Shown: positions 26,582 through 35,897, counted from the first letter of the stretch. The stretch is DNA of 64,000 bases from JAXLYX01 sp046351215 (GCA_046351215.1 JAXLYX010000011.1:1-64000); one strand, 5' to 3'. Numbers and translations: made by a program. Notes: generated by a model from the sequence alone, not told the origin.

Positions 26582-26621
26582 CGGGGCCGACGATGCGTCG
26601 ATCGCCGCGCTCCCGCAACCG

Positions 26622-27641
26622 TCACGGCACGAGCACGACCTTGCCGAGGTTCTTCGCCTGCTCGAGGTGCCGGTGCGCGGCCGCGGCCTCGGCGAAGGGG
26701 AAGACGCGATCGACGTGCGGCCGGATCTTTCCCTCGCGGTAGAGGTCCATCAGCGTCTCTCCCTGATGGCGGAGCATCTCCACCTCGCCCCAGAGGTGGC
26801 CCATGTTCACGCCGGCGACGCCCTTGTTGTCGTTCATCAGCTCGAGCGGCGAGAAGCGCGTGAGCTTCAGCGCCTGCGTCACGACCGTGAGGATCGAGCG
26901 CGTCTCGCCCGAGCTCATGTTCGCCCAGCCGAAGGTGACGAGCTGCCCCGAGGGCCGGAGGATCTCGTAGCCCTTCCGCCAATCCGCGCCGCCGAGCGCG
27001 TCGAAGACCGCGTCGACGCCGCGGCCGTTCGTCAGGCGCTTCACCTCGGCCACGTAGTCCTGCGTCCGGTAGTCGATGGGATGGTCGCAGCCGTGCTCGC
27101 GCGCGTAGGCGTGCTTCGACGCCGAGGCCGTCCCGAACGTCTCGACGCCCGGCACGGTGCGGGCGAGCTGGAGCGCGGCCGTCCCCACGCCGCCCGCCGC
27201 CATGTGCACGAGGATCCGGTCGCCCGTCTTCACGCGGAAGACCTGGAAGAGCATGTGATAGGCCGTGAGGTAGTTGACCGGCAGCGCGGCGCCCTCCTCG
27301 AAGCTCATCGCGTCGGGCATCGGGAACGCCTGGCGCTCCGGCACGCAGACGACGTCCGCGTGGCCTCCGAAACGGACGAGCGCCGCGACCCGCTTGCCGA
27401 CGAGGGAGGCGTCGACGCCCGGGCCCACGGCGTCGATCGTCCCCGCGACCTCGTAACCGGCGACGAAGGGGAGCTTCGGGGCGTCCGGGTACATCCCCTT
27501 CCGCGCCATGACCTCGGCGAAGTTCAGGCCGGAGGCGCGGACGCGGACGCGGACCTCGCCCTCCTTCGGCGTGGGGTCCGGGGTCTCCCGGACCTCGAGG
27601 ACGTCGGGGCTGCCGTACTTGGGAATCCAGATCGAGCGCAT
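26622..27641 (-). CDS. Zinc-independent quinone oxidoreductase/VAT1-like MDR protein
   Basis: A 339-residue medium-chain dehydrogenase/reductase. The N-terminal GroES-like part includes SGLNFAEVMARKGMYPDAP and PFVAGYEVAGTID; the Rossmann part has HMAAGGVGTAALQLAR. The Cys/His zinc ligands of alcohol dehydrogenases are lacking, as in quinone oxidoreductases and VAT1-like enzymes. The LNFAEVMARKGMYP pattern is close to the VAT1 group. A perfect 14-bp palindrome (27695-27708) lies 54 nt upstream of its ATG. Confidence 0.9.
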   Translation of the reverse strand: MRSIWIPKYGSPDVLEVRETPDPTPKEGEVRVRVRASGLNFAEVMARKGMYPDAPKLPFVAGYEVAGTIDAVGPGVDASLVGKRVAALVRFGGHADVVCVPERQAFPMPDAMSFEEGAALPVNYLTAYHMLFQVFRVKTGDRILVHMAAGGVGTAALQLARTVPGVETFGTASASKHAYAREHGCDHPIDYRTQDYVAEVKRLTNGRGVDAVFDALGGADWRKGYEILRPSGQLVTFGWANMSSGETRSILTVVTQALKLTRFSPLELMNDNKGVAGVNMGHLWGEVEMLRHQGETLMDLYREGKIRPHVDRVFPFAEAAAAHRHLEQAKNLGKVVLVP

Positions 27642-27694
27642 GAGGGGGCCTCCAGGGCTGCCGCGGGGGCGGCGAACCGTCTCGGGCCCATCGT

Positions 27695-27708
27695 CGGCCG
27701 ATCGGCCG
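27695..27708. promoter_or_regulatory. Perfect palindrome upstream of the quinone oxidoreductase gene
   Basis: CGGCCGATCGGCCG is a perfect 14-bp palindrome in the 73-bp gap between the esterase stop and the oxidoreductase start. It could be a repressor operator or a weak terminator stem; at this GC content chance occurrence is possible. Confidence 0.3.
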
Positions 27709-27714
27709 GAAACG

Positions 27715-28986
27715 TTACTCGGCGGCCTGCGATTCGCCTTCGTCGACCGGCCGGGACTCGGCGTAGGTCAGGCGGAGGAACTCCGAGATCGCGTTCACGA
27801 TGTAGCGACCCCGGACCGAGTGGAAGATGTCGAAGGCGTGCTGGGCGCCCTTCACCTCGGCGTAGAGCACCGGGTTCTCGCTCGTCTCGCGGAGCTTCTC
27901 GACGAAGCGCCGGCTCTCGTTGACGGGGACCAGCGAGTCGCGGTTGCCGTGGATCACGAAGAAGGGCGGGGCGTCCTTCCGGACCTGATCGAGGGGCGAG
28001 GCGAGGGCGAAGAGCTCGGGGGCCTCTTCGATCTTCTTCTTCACGACGACGGACTCGAGGTAGGGCACGAGACCGAGGCCGGGCCAGTGCTTGTGCCGGT
28101 TGGTCCAGTCGTAGACGCCGTAGAGGGCCACGCAGGCGTCGACGCGCACGTCCTCCTCCTCGAACCCCGGCGCGAGGCGGGGCTCGTCGTGCGTGAGCGC
28201 CGCGAGGGCGGCGAGGTGGCCTCCGGCCGAGTTGCCGCAGACGGCGACGAAGCTCGTATCGCCTCCGTACTCGCGCGCGTGCTTCTTCGCCCACGCGATG
28301 CCGCGCTTCACGTCGACGATGTGATCGGGGAAGGTCGCGATGGGCGAGAGCCGGTAGTCGACACTGATGCAGACCCAGCCTTCGCTCGCGAGGCGGTAGA
28401 GGATCGGCAGGCCCTGGTACTGCTTGAAGCCGATCGACCAGCCGCCGCCGTGCACGTAGACGAGCACCGGCGCGTTCGTCGGCTTGTCGTGGCGGTGGTA
28501 GACGTCGACGTGGAGCGTGTGGCCCTCGCCGTCGTGGTGGACGATGCCCGTGTGGCGCTTCACGTCGGGGCGACGCATCGCGAAGGGCAGCGCGACCTCG
28601 AGGAAGCGCACCTTCTCGAACGGCGGCTCGGCGCCGTCACCCGTCGCGCGATGTGCGGCGACGACGGCCGAGACCTCGCTACCCGCGAGGAGGCTACCTT
28701 CGTGCAGCTTCAGGAGCGCGGCCCACGAGCCGACGCTGAACGTCAGGCCGATCCAGCCGGGCCACTCGTCGAGCGCGCCGTAGGAGACGAGCGCGAGCGT
28801 CGCCAGCACCTGCGCCGCGAGGTGGTGCAGCGCGAGCTCGGCCGTCAGCCATCCCGCGAAGAAGAAGACCACTCCGGTCGAGACCGTCGGCCGCAGGGGC
28901 TGGTAGGCGTTGAAGACGAGGAACGCGAAGAAGACCCCGACCACGAGGAGGATCAGGTGGGGCGCCATGATCTCGGACAGCGACAT
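27715..28986 (-). CDS. HSL-type alpha/beta hydrolase (esterase) with N-terminal membrane segments
   Basis: A 423-residue protein. Three hydrophobic helices (about residues 8-27, 35-55, 58-78) precede an alpha/beta-hydrolase domain. The oxyanion motif is VYVHGGGWS, the nucleophile is Ser in VCGNSAGGHL, the acid is in HGNRDSLVPV and the catalytic His in GAQHAFD. It is a carboxylesterase or lipase anchored in the inner membrane. The HGGG motif places it in the hormone-sensitive-lipase group. ATG 28986 lacks a clear ribosome site; the ATG at MAPHLIL is an alternative. Divergent from the barrel-protein gene. Confidence 0.87.
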   Translation of the reverse strand: MSLSEIMAPHLILLVVGVFFAFLVFNAYQPLRPTVSTGVVFFFAGWLTAELALHHLAAQVLATLALVSYGALDEWPGWIGLTFSVGSWAALLKLHEGSLLAGSEVSAVVAAHRATGDGAEPPFEKVRFLEVALPFAMRRPDVKRHTGIVHHDGEGHTLHVDVYHRHDKPTNAPVLVYVHGGGWSIGFKQYQGLPILYRLASEGWVCISVDYRLSPIATFPDHIVDVKRGIAWAKKHAREYGGDTSFVAVCGNSAGGHLAALAALTHDEPRLAPGFEEEDVRVDACVALYGVYDWTNRHKHWPGLGLVPYLESVVVKKKIEEAPELFALASPLDQVRKDAPPFFVIHGNRDSLVPVNESRRFVEKLRETSENPVLYAEVKGAQHAFDIFHSVRGRYIVNAISEFLRLTYAESRPVDEGESQAAE

Positions 28987-29128
28987 ACGTTCTCGTACCT
29001 TTGGGCAGGAAGGTAACCGAGCGAGCCAGTCCCACCAACCCTGGCATGGGACACGACGGCTCGTCAGGGGGTGGGGAAGGAAGCTCGTGACAGCGGATGG
29101 CCGGTCGATCGAAGATTCGGTCACGAAC

Positions 29129-30646
29129 ATGCGACCTCGCCTCCGCGCCGGATGGGCCTTCGGCCTCGCGATGCTCTCCGTCGTCTCGACGGCGTTCGCG
29201 GACGCCAACCAGAACCGGGTGCGTCAGCTCGACACGCAGGCGATGCAGGCCTACGCGGAGCTCGAGATCGATCGCGCGAACCAGCTGCTCGAGCAGGCGC
29301 GCTCGACGGCCGAGCGCTCCGGCATGCACGGCACGGACGTCGCGCGCATCCACCTCCACCTCGGCATCGTCGCGATCGGCGGCTCGCAGGATCGCGCGGC
29401 CGGCCTCGAAGCGTTCCGTCGTGCGCTCGCGGAGGATCCCTCGATCGAGCTCGAGCGAGAGAACCGCACGCCCGAGATCGTGACGGTCTTCGAGAACGCG
29501 CGGGGCAGCGCGCCCGCGGCGACGCCGCCTCCGAGAGGCGGGAGCGCGGTCCCGACCTCGGGGCCCCTCCTCCACACGCCGCCCGAGCAGCAGCTCGTCC
29601 GCACGCCCGTGCCCGTCTTCGTCGAGATCCCGGAGGGCGAGCGGGTCTCGCGCATGGTGATCCGCTATCGCGGCGCGGCGATGCGTCAGTTCCGCGAGAT
29701 GGCGATGAGCCCCCTCGTCGAGGGATTCGGCGCGGAGCTCCCCTGCGAGGACGTGGTCGCGCCGTCGATCGCCTACTACGCGCTCGCGTTCGCTCCGAAC
29801 GGCAACGTCGTCGGACGCCTGGGATCGGAGGATCGACCTGTCGAAGTGCCGATCGTCACGCGTCGGAGCCGGCCCGCCCCGGCCCTCCCGGGACGCGCGC
29901 CGCCCGAGAGCTGCGCGGCGGTCGCCTGCGCCCCCGGGACGCCCGGCTGTGGAGACGCCGTCGCGGAGGAGCCCGAGGCCCCGCCGCCCGCGGCCGCTCC
30001 CGCTGGCGAGAGCGCGCCCCGCTTCTACGTGCAGGCGGGGATCGGCGTCGGCGCCGGCTACGCCGCCGACGGCATGACCGCGGCCTCGCTCCCTTCCGTC
30101 AGCCCTCCGCCGGTCGATCCGCAGACGAACCTCCCGACGGTCGACGACTCCTTCTACGCCTCGGGCAAGAACGGCTGCGGCGCGCCGGCGGGCGAGTACT
30201 GCGTTCGCGTCACGACCAACGGCTTCCTGCCGATCTACGCGCCTCGCCTCTACATCGGCTACTGGGTGTCGGAGAAGGTCGGGATCTCGGTCGGCATGCG
30301 CTACCAGATCGCCGCGGGGCCCGGAACCCTGAGCCATTTCCTGCTCCAGTTCCGGCTGCACTACCAGTTCGTCGCGCCCCGCCCGAGCGGCTTCCACGCG
30401 AACATGTACCTCGCCATGTCGACCGGTCAGGTGCAGCTCCGGCCATCCCAGGAGCCGACCAACCCCGGCGAGTCGATCGACCGCCCCTGGATCAAGACCG
30501 GGCTCGGCGGCACCGAGCTCGGCGCCGTCGTCGGCTACCGTCTCAACCGCCATCTCGGCCTCTACGTGAACCCCGAGCTCTACGTCCTGTACCGGGACTT
30601 CTCGATGGGCGCCGAGCTGATCTTCGGGGCGGATGTAGCATTCTGA
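29129..30646 (+). CDS. Exported outer-membrane barrel protein with N-terminal helical repeat region
   Basis: A 505-residue protein with a signal peptide (residues 1-24, ending STAFA). The first 130 residues form TPR-like helices (QAYAELEIDRANQLLEQAR, GLEAFRRALAEDPSIEL), followed by a Pro-rich linker, an Ig-like strand region, and a C-terminal beta-barrel (about 315-505) starting RFYVQAGIGVGAGYAADG and ending in an aromatic strand with terminal Phe (GADVAF), the usual BAM signal. An ATG at 29129 begins the signal peptide; the open frame upstream overlaps the esterase gene. Similar proteins are frequent in Myxococcota. Function unknown. Confidence 0.82.
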   Translation: MRPRLRAGWAFGLAMLSVVSTAFADANQNRVRQLDTQAMQAYAELEIDRANQLLEQARSTAERSGMHGTDVARIHLHLGIVAIGGSQDRAAGLEAFRRALAEDPSIELERENRTPEIVTVFENARGSAPAATPPPRGGSAVPTSGPLLHTPPEQQLVRTPVPVFVEIPEGERVSRMVIRYRGAAMRQFREMAMSPLVEGFGAELPCEDVVAPSIAYYALAFAPNGNVVGRLGSEDRPVEVPIVTRRSRPAPALPGRAPPESCAAVACAPGTPGCGDAVAEEPEAPPPAAAPAGESAPRFYVQAGIGVGAGYAADGMTAASLPSVSPPPVDPQTNLPTVDDSFYASGKNGCGAPAGEYCVRVTTNGFLPIYAPRLYIGYWVSEKVGISVGMRYQIAAGPGTLSHFLLQFRLHYQFVAPRPSGFHANMYLAMSTGQVQLRPSQEPTNPGESIDRPWIKTGLGGTELGAVVGYRLNRHLGLYVNPELYVLYRDFSMGAELIFGADVAF

Positions 30647-30786
30647 TACACATTTCGGTCGCTGCGACCCGTGTGGCCCAATATGCCACATTCTGCGAAA
30701 AGCGACCAGATTCCAATGGAATGCAGCTGCTCTCGGATCCTGTCCCCCGGCTGGGACTGATTCGTACATCAGCGCTCACGTAGGTA

Positions 30787-30816
30787 TTGATCGTAGTCGG
30801 CTTATGCCTTTATAAG
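30787..30816 (+). promoter_or_regulatory. Sigma70-like promoter for the large lipoprotein gene
   Basis: TTGATC (30787-30792) and TATAAG (30811-30816, five of six matches) with an 18-nt spacer, inside a 268-bp interval noticeably richer in A+T than its surroundings. Transcription would start near 30823, at the left edge of the long inverted repeat. Confidence 0.6.
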
Positions 30817-30821
30817 TCGAA

Positions 30822-30860
30822 GACGGAACCGATGTACCGAACCGGTACAGGGGTTCCGTC
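30822..30860. promoter_or_regulatory. 39-bp inverted repeat at the predicted transcription start
   Basis: GACGGAACC (30822-30830) pairs with GGTTCCGTC (30852-30860), and inside it TGTACCG (30833-30839) pairs with CGGTACA (30843-30849), with a 2x2 internal mismatch and a 3-nt centre. It is either an operator for a dimeric repressor or the first hairpin of the mRNA, 54 nt before the ATG at 30915. Confidence 0.6.
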
Positions 30861-30914
30861 GGTGATCGACCGGACGTACGGGAGCCCCGCGGGACGGCGG
30901 GTGGGAGACGGACG

Positions 30915-33900
30915 ATGCAGTCTCTGAGTGCGCTTCATGCTTGGAATCGGAGCTTCGCCACGCGCGGGCTCGTGGTCGTGCTCTTGACCGTGGCGGCCAT
31001 CTCGACGGCCGGCTGCAACGCGGCGACGCCGAAGCAGCATCGGGCGCCGGCGAGCCAGAGGCCGAGCCTCGGCGAGCTCGTCTTCCGCATCCTGCGCCAG
31101 AACCTCCAGGCCTCGGGCGACTGTCCGGCCGAGTACGTCGCCGCGCTCGACACGCACCACGAGGACTTCGTCACCTCGTTCGACTACGCGATCGCGCAGG
31201 ACATCCAGAACGACGTCCCGGATCTGCTCGGCGGCACGATCATGCCGCAGGTCGACAATGGCAAGCTCCCGCACCTGGTCGACAAGATCGCGCAGGCGCT
31301 CGCGCTGCTCATCAGCGATTCGTTCGACAAGAACCGGACGACCATCCATTCGCTCGCGAACCTCGCGAACGCGCGCACGCTCCTCGAGAGCACGATGGCG
31401 TTCGACATGGTCCGTGCCGTCCTCACCGACACGACCATCACCGACAAGCTCCACGCCCTCACGCTGCTCGCGCAGGAGAACGACGGCGTCGACTACGTGA
31501 TGGACGACCTGATGAGCATCGCGGCGAGCGGCCTGCAGCCGAGCGCGCCCTCGATGTGCACGGGCATCGCCCTCCGGAACGTCCAGGACACGCTCCTCCG
31601 CACGACCGGCTTCGTCGACGATCCGGCCTACCACCTCGGCGCGCCCGCGTGGATGGTGCGCCCCGACAAGAACGGCAACCCGCGCGTCCTCGTCGACGCC
31701 TCCACCGGCAAGCTCGCCACGCCCTTCGTCGATGCGAACAACGACGGCGCCGCCGACGTCAACGCGAACGGCGAGCCGATCGACGCGACCGGCGCGGTCA
31801 TCGACATCCCGTTCCTCGGCACGAGCGGCTCGCGCGACGCGCAGGGCCGGGCGCTCAACGCCCACGGCGGCCTCCTCTACGACTACTACGACGCGAAGCG
31901 CACCGCGACCTCGTTCGCCCTGCAGCTCGGCGCGGATCTCCTCGCGGCGGACGTCCATCGCGACCTGCCGCCGATCGCCGCCGCCGTCCTCGGCAATCCG
32001 GCGACCTGCAACGACGGCACGACGACCTGCCGCTACTACCCGGGCACGAACCACCCGATCGCCGACATCTTCTTCCTGATCGCCGAGATCGCGAAGTACG
32101 ACCGGATGCTCGACCTCGTCGACGTCGTCCAGGTCCTGCTCTCGAACAATCCGACGAAGTCCGAGCAGCTCCTCGTGGCCCTCGGCGACGTGGTGAAGGC
32201 GCTCCAGGCGTCGACGCTCTCGCTCACGGACACCGCGCTCATCGACACCAGCATCGGGCTGATGCCGCTCATCGGCAAGATCTTCACCGTCAGCAACACG
32301 ACGGGTCAGTCGACGCCGCGTCTGCTGGTCGACCTCCTCTACAACCTGGGCGCCAACAAGTACACGATCCCGGGCGAGCTCGACGCGCTGGTCGTCCACA
32401 AGGGCATCTCGGGAACCGTCGACTACTCGCAGCCCCGCTGCAGCGGCAACAACTCGGCGAACTGCAACCTCGGCGCGGGCGACAACCGCAGCGACCTCGA
32501 GCGGCTCATCGAGCTCTTCGACTACGCCGACTGCGGCTACATCGGTCCGGACTCGAGCTGGGCCGGCGTGAACCTGCGCAACATCGCCTACAACCTGATC
32601 ACGGCGCTCATCCCCGGTGTGCAGCCGGGAACGGTCTCGCAGGTGCTCGTCGACGCGCTCTCGCACATGACGCCGAGCACCGTCACGATCATCATCGACC
32701 TGGTCAACGGCCTCAACAACATCCCCCTGCTCGGCAGCGGCACGATCAAGCTCGCGCTCGAGGGCTTCGGCTGCTCGAGCGCGGCGGCTCAACAGACGTC
32801 GAACCACCTGCCGGCCCTCACGGCGCTCGCGCAGAGCGGCGGTCTCGACTGGATCCTCCCGCTCGCCAAGGTCTTCGCCGACCAGGGCCAGCTCCGCACG
32901 CTGGTCGACATCTTCAAGTTCGTCGCCCAGGACCTGCGCCTCGACGAGGACGCGAGCGCGTCGACGGTGAGCGTGTTCCGCCGCATCGAGCCGCCCCTGC
33001 ACTCGATGATCGCGGTCGGCGCCGTCGACAAGGTGCTCCAGACCCTCGACATCCTCTACACGATGCCGACGGGGACGCCGAACGAGACGGCCGTCGACCT
33101 GATCATCGACACGCTCTCCCGCGTCGTCACGACGGGGACCGTCACGACCCGCCAGGGCGCGGTCTCGAACACCTCGCTCGGCATCGAGACGCTGAAGGTC
33201 CTGAAGACCCTCGTCACGCGGCTCAACACGGCCTCGGCCGGGCCGAAGCTCACGCACATGCTGAACTTCGTCACGGGCTACCTCACGCGCACGACCGGCA
33301 CCGGGAGCGCGAGGAAGCTCGCGAATCCGAACCTCCGGCTGCTCCTCGCGGTGGTCCTCCAGGCGGCGCACGATGCCGCGAGCCTCTCGACGGCCCAGTA
33401 CACCTGCTACATGAACGAGCTCGAGACGCGCGGCGTGTCGATGCTGACCGGCCGCAACTTCGCGACCGTCGTCCGCGTGCTCGCCCAGCTCACGCGCTCG
33501 CCGAACGCGGCGCCGCTCGAGGACTGGCTGGTCTCGTTCCTCCGCGGCAACCCGACGCATCCGGATCAGGAGGTCTACGGCTCGCTGCTGCAGATCGCCG
33601 CCTCGGTGCTCTCGAGCGACGTGGCGGGTACGGACATGTCGAACGTCGTGCACTGGCTCGAGGGCGTGAGCTCGCAGAACACGACCGACGCGCGCGACCT
33701 CCTCGTGACGGTCGACGACCTCCTCCAGGCCGACACCTCGGGCGCGATCCTGCAGATCGTGCGGAACATGGTGAACCCGGGTCCGCTCGCCAGCATGGAG
33801 GCCCCGATCTCGACCTTCGCGAGCACGTTCGGCGACGTCGCCGAGATCGACTCGACGAACATGTGCATGGCGTCGAGCCAGGTGATCACGGCCGCGCGCC

Positions 33901-34022
33901 TCGAGTCGACCGTCACGAGCGTGGTCGACTTCCTGAACGACCCGCAGAACGGCATCGGCGCCATCTGGCGGCTCGTCGGCACCATCGCGCCGGACGAGCC
34001 GACGACGACGGCCGCGCCTTGA
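30915..34022 (+). CDS. Large lipoprotein of unknown function (1035 aa)
   Basis: A 1035-residue predicted lipoprotein (signal peptide with lipobox STAGC, Cys35). The mature part is almost entirely helical by eye, built of recurring amphipathic segments with Leu at regular spacing, resembling an alpha-solenoid, and contains scattered Cys pairs such as CNDGTTTC and CSGNNSANC. A short insert near residues 260-300 has DANNDGAADVNANGEPID, which looks like a calcium-binding loop. I do not recognise a family. It is the first gene after a clear promoter and inverted repeat, and is followed, past a hairpin, by a FadL-type channel gene on the same strand. Confidence 0.8.
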   Translation: MQSLSALHAWNRSFATRGLVVVLLTVAAISTAGCNAATPKQHRAPASQRPSLGELVFRILRQNLQASGDCPAEYVAALDTHHEDFVTSFDYAIAQDIQNDVPDLLGGTIMPQVDNGKLPHLVDKIAQALALLISDSFDKNRTTIHSLANLANARTLLESTMAFDMVRAVLTDTTITDKLHALTLLAQENDGVDYVMDDLMSIAASGLQPSAPSMCTGIALRNVQDTLLRTTGFVDDPAYHLGAPAWMVRPDKNGNPRVLVDASTGKLATPFVDANNDGAADVNANGEPIDATGAVIDIPFLGTSGSRDAQGRALNAHGGLLYDYYDAKRTATSFALQLGADLLAADVHRDLPPIAAAVLGNPATCNDGTTTCRYYPGTNHPIADIFFLIAEIAKYDRMLDLVDVVQVLLSNNPTKSEQLLVALGDVVKALQASTLSLTDTALIDTSIGLMPLIGKIFTVSNTTGQSTPRLLVDLLYNLGANKYTIPGELDALVVHKGISGTVDYSQPRCSGNNSANCNLGAGDNRSDLERLIELFDYADCGYIGPDSSWAGVNLRNIAYNLITALIPGVQPGTVSQVLVDALSHMTPSTVTIIIDLVNGLNNIPLLGSGTIKLALEGFGCSSAAAQQTSNHLPALTALAQSGGLDWILPLAKVFADQGQLRTLVDIFKFVAQDLRLDEDASASTVSVFRRIEPPLHSMIAVGAVDKVLQTLDILYTMPTGTPNETAVDLIIDTLSRVVTTGTVTTRQGAVSNTSLGIETLKVLKTLVTRLNTASAGPKLTHMLNFVTGYLTRTTGTGSARKLANPNLRLLLAVVLQAAHDAASLSTAQYTCYMNELETRGVSMLTGRNFATVVRVLAQLTRSPNAAPLEDWLVSFLRGNPTHPDQEVYGSLLQIAASVLSSDVAGTDMSNVVHWLEGVSSQNTTDARDLLVTVDDLLQADTSGAILQIVRNMVNPGPLASMEAPISTFASTFGDVAEIDSTNMCMASSQVITAARLESTVTSVVDFLNDPQNGIGAIWRLVGTIAPDEPTTTAAP

Positions 34023-34036
34023 AGATCGTCTCGCAC

Positions 34037-34069
34037 GGCCGCCCCGAGGTGTGATTTCCTCGGGGGGCC
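34037..34069 (+). terminator. Hairpin after the large lipoprotein gene
   Basis: GGCC-G-CCCCGAGG (34037-34049) pairs with CCTCGGGG-GGCC (34058-34069) with one bulged G and an 8-nt loop, 14 nt after the stop codon. No T-tract follows. Confidence 0.5.
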
Positions 34070-34178
34070 GCGGCGGATCCCGCAGCACCGTCCGGGGCGC
34101 GCGGGAGGCTCGTGCCACCGCGTGGGTGGGGAAACGGACGGCGAGGTGCGAGCCTCGGCCAGGGGATGACGGTTGTCC

Positions 34179-35834
34179 ATGATTCGTTCGACGCTGAGGA
34201 ACGCGGCCTTCGTGGCGACGCTCGTCGTGCTCGGTGCAGGCACGCCCGAGATCGCGGAGGCCAACACGCCGGAGGATCTGCAGGGCGTCTCCGCGCGTAC
34301 GAACGCGATGGGTGGCGCGGGCACGGCGTTGCCCGGTGACTACACCGCCGCGTACTACAACCCCGGCGCGCTCGCGTTCTGTCGCGACAACATGGTCGGC
34401 GTCGACATCCGCCAGACCGTCTACGACCTCGGCTTCACGCGGCGCGGTCCGAACGCGCCCGTCGAGGATCCGAAGCCGCTCCGCAACCAGACCCGCGTGA
34501 CGGCCGGCGCCTGCCTGAAGCTGCCGTTCAACCTCGCGGCCGGCATCTCCTTCGGCGTCGGTCTGCAGAACCCGATGACGCTCGACCAGAGCACGCCGAA
34601 CCCGCGGCCGCAGTACGTGATGTACGGCGAGAGCCTCGAGCAGCTCTCGGTCGGCATCGGCTTCGCCTACCGGCCGATCCGGCAGTTCGCCTTCGGCTTC
34701 GGCGGCTCGATCCTCGTGAACAGCGCGCTCGGCTTCACGGCGAAGGTCCCGGTCGCGCAGGAGATCCCCGGCATGCCGGGCGTGCTCCAGCCACTCGACG
34801 TGAACATCCGCTGGGATCTCATCCCGACGGGCGCGCCCTACGTCGGCGTGCTGGTGGCGCCGATCGATTCGATCCGCTTCGGCATCACCTATCGCGGGCC
34901 CCTCTACCACAACCTCGACACCCCCGCGAACATCGAGGCGACGCTCGTCGGCCTCACCGTGCCGATCCCCCTCCAGATCGAGTCGATCGGCTGGTACTCG
35001 CCGCGGCAGCTCGCGATCGGCATGAGCGCGGATCCCGTGCGCGATCTCACGGTCACGGCCGACGTCACCTGGTACGGCTGGGGCAGCCTCAACGGCACGG
35101 CCTATCCCTTCCTCAACGTCACGCCGGCGGACAACGGGCAGGGCGTGACGAGCCAGATCGGCTTCCCGACCGTGGACAATCCGGGCTGGAAGGACGTCTG
35201 GGCGCTGCGCGTCGGCGGGGAGCTCCGCCTCTTCGACGAGCGGGTCGCGGTCCGCGGCGGCTACGGCTTCCGTTCGTCGGGCGTGAACCTCCCGAACTCC
35301 TCGAACGTGAATCTCCTCGACGGGGCGGTGCACAGCATCACCCTCGGCGGCGGCTATTTCTTCGGTCGACGGCCGAACCATCCCGAGGACAACGAGGAGC
35401 CGAGCACGACGTCGGCACGGCGCGAGGGCACGGAGACCCCGGCTCCGGACACGGCGCCCGCGCAGGCCCAGGCCGCCTCCTCCGCGAACGCGAGCGCCGC
35501 CCGTCCCGCGGGCGCGTCGGCGACGGCGAGCACGGCGCGGTCTCCGAGCGGAGCGGCGGCGACCCCGAACGCCAACCCGAGCACGGGCCGTTCGCCCTCC
35601 CTCGTCGATCAGGCTCTCGCGAACAACGCCGAGCCCGAGGCCACGGCCAACGAGCGCGTCACGCCGGCGGGCGAGGAGCCGACGCGCGAGTCCGGTCTCC
35701 CCAACGTGAACGCGTCGATCGACGTCTTCTTCCGCGCGAACCTGATGCCCCAGCAGTACGTCGAGGCGAAGAACTACTCGTTCGGCGGGAACATCTACGA
35801 CTTCGGTCTGATGATGACGCTCGGCTGGTACTGA
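34179..35834 (+). CDS. FadL/OmpP1/TodX-family outer membrane transport protein
   Basis: A 551-residue outer membrane channel for hydrophobic compounds. After a signal peptide (about residues 1-29), the N-terminal hatch reads VSARTNAMGGAGTALPGDYTAAYYNPGAL, the OMPP1 hallmark, and a long barrel of aromatic-rich strands follows. Between the last strands (about residues 403-505) sits an Ala/Thr/Pro/Ser-rich low-complexity insert, after which the closing strand ends in LGWY. I used ATG 34179; TTG 34173 is an alternative two codons upstream. It lies downstream of the large lipoprotein and may work with it. Confidence 0.87.
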   Translation: MIRSTLRNAAFVATLVVLGAGTPEIAEANTPEDLQGVSARTNAMGGAGTALPGDYTAAYYNPGALAFCRDNMVGVDIRQTVYDLGFTRRGPNAPVEDPKPLRNQTRVTAGACLKLPFNLAAGISFGVGLQNPMTLDQSTPNPRPQYVMYGESLEQLSVGIGFAYRPIRQFAFGFGGSILVNSALGFTAKVPVAQEIPGMPGVLQPLDVNIRWDLIPTGAPYVGVLVAPIDSIRFGITYRGPLYHNLDTPANIEATLVGLTVPIPLQIESIGWYSPRQLAIGMSADPVRDLTVTADVTWYGWGSLNGTAYPFLNVTPADNGQGVTSQIGFPTVDNPGWKDVWALRVGGELRLFDERVAVRGGYGFRSSGVNLPNSSNVNLLDGAVHSITLGGGYFFGRRPNHPEDNEEPSTTSARREGTETPAPDTAPAQAQAASSANASAARPAGASATASTARSPSGAAATPNANPSTGRSPSLVDQALANNAEPEATANERVTPAGEEPTRESGLPNVNASIDVFFRANLMPQQYVEAKNYSFGGNIYDFGLMMTLGWY

Positions 35835-35897
35835 GCGGCTCCACGGCCTCGGCTCGGGCCCCTCGCCGCGGGCGGGTCGTGGCATGCTCCCGGGACC

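Noticed and set aside
30657..30669. GGTCGC-T-GCGACC as a terminator after the barrel-protein gene
   Set aside because: The 1-nt centre is too small for an RNA loop and no T-tract follows; a role as an operator half-site cannot be shown.
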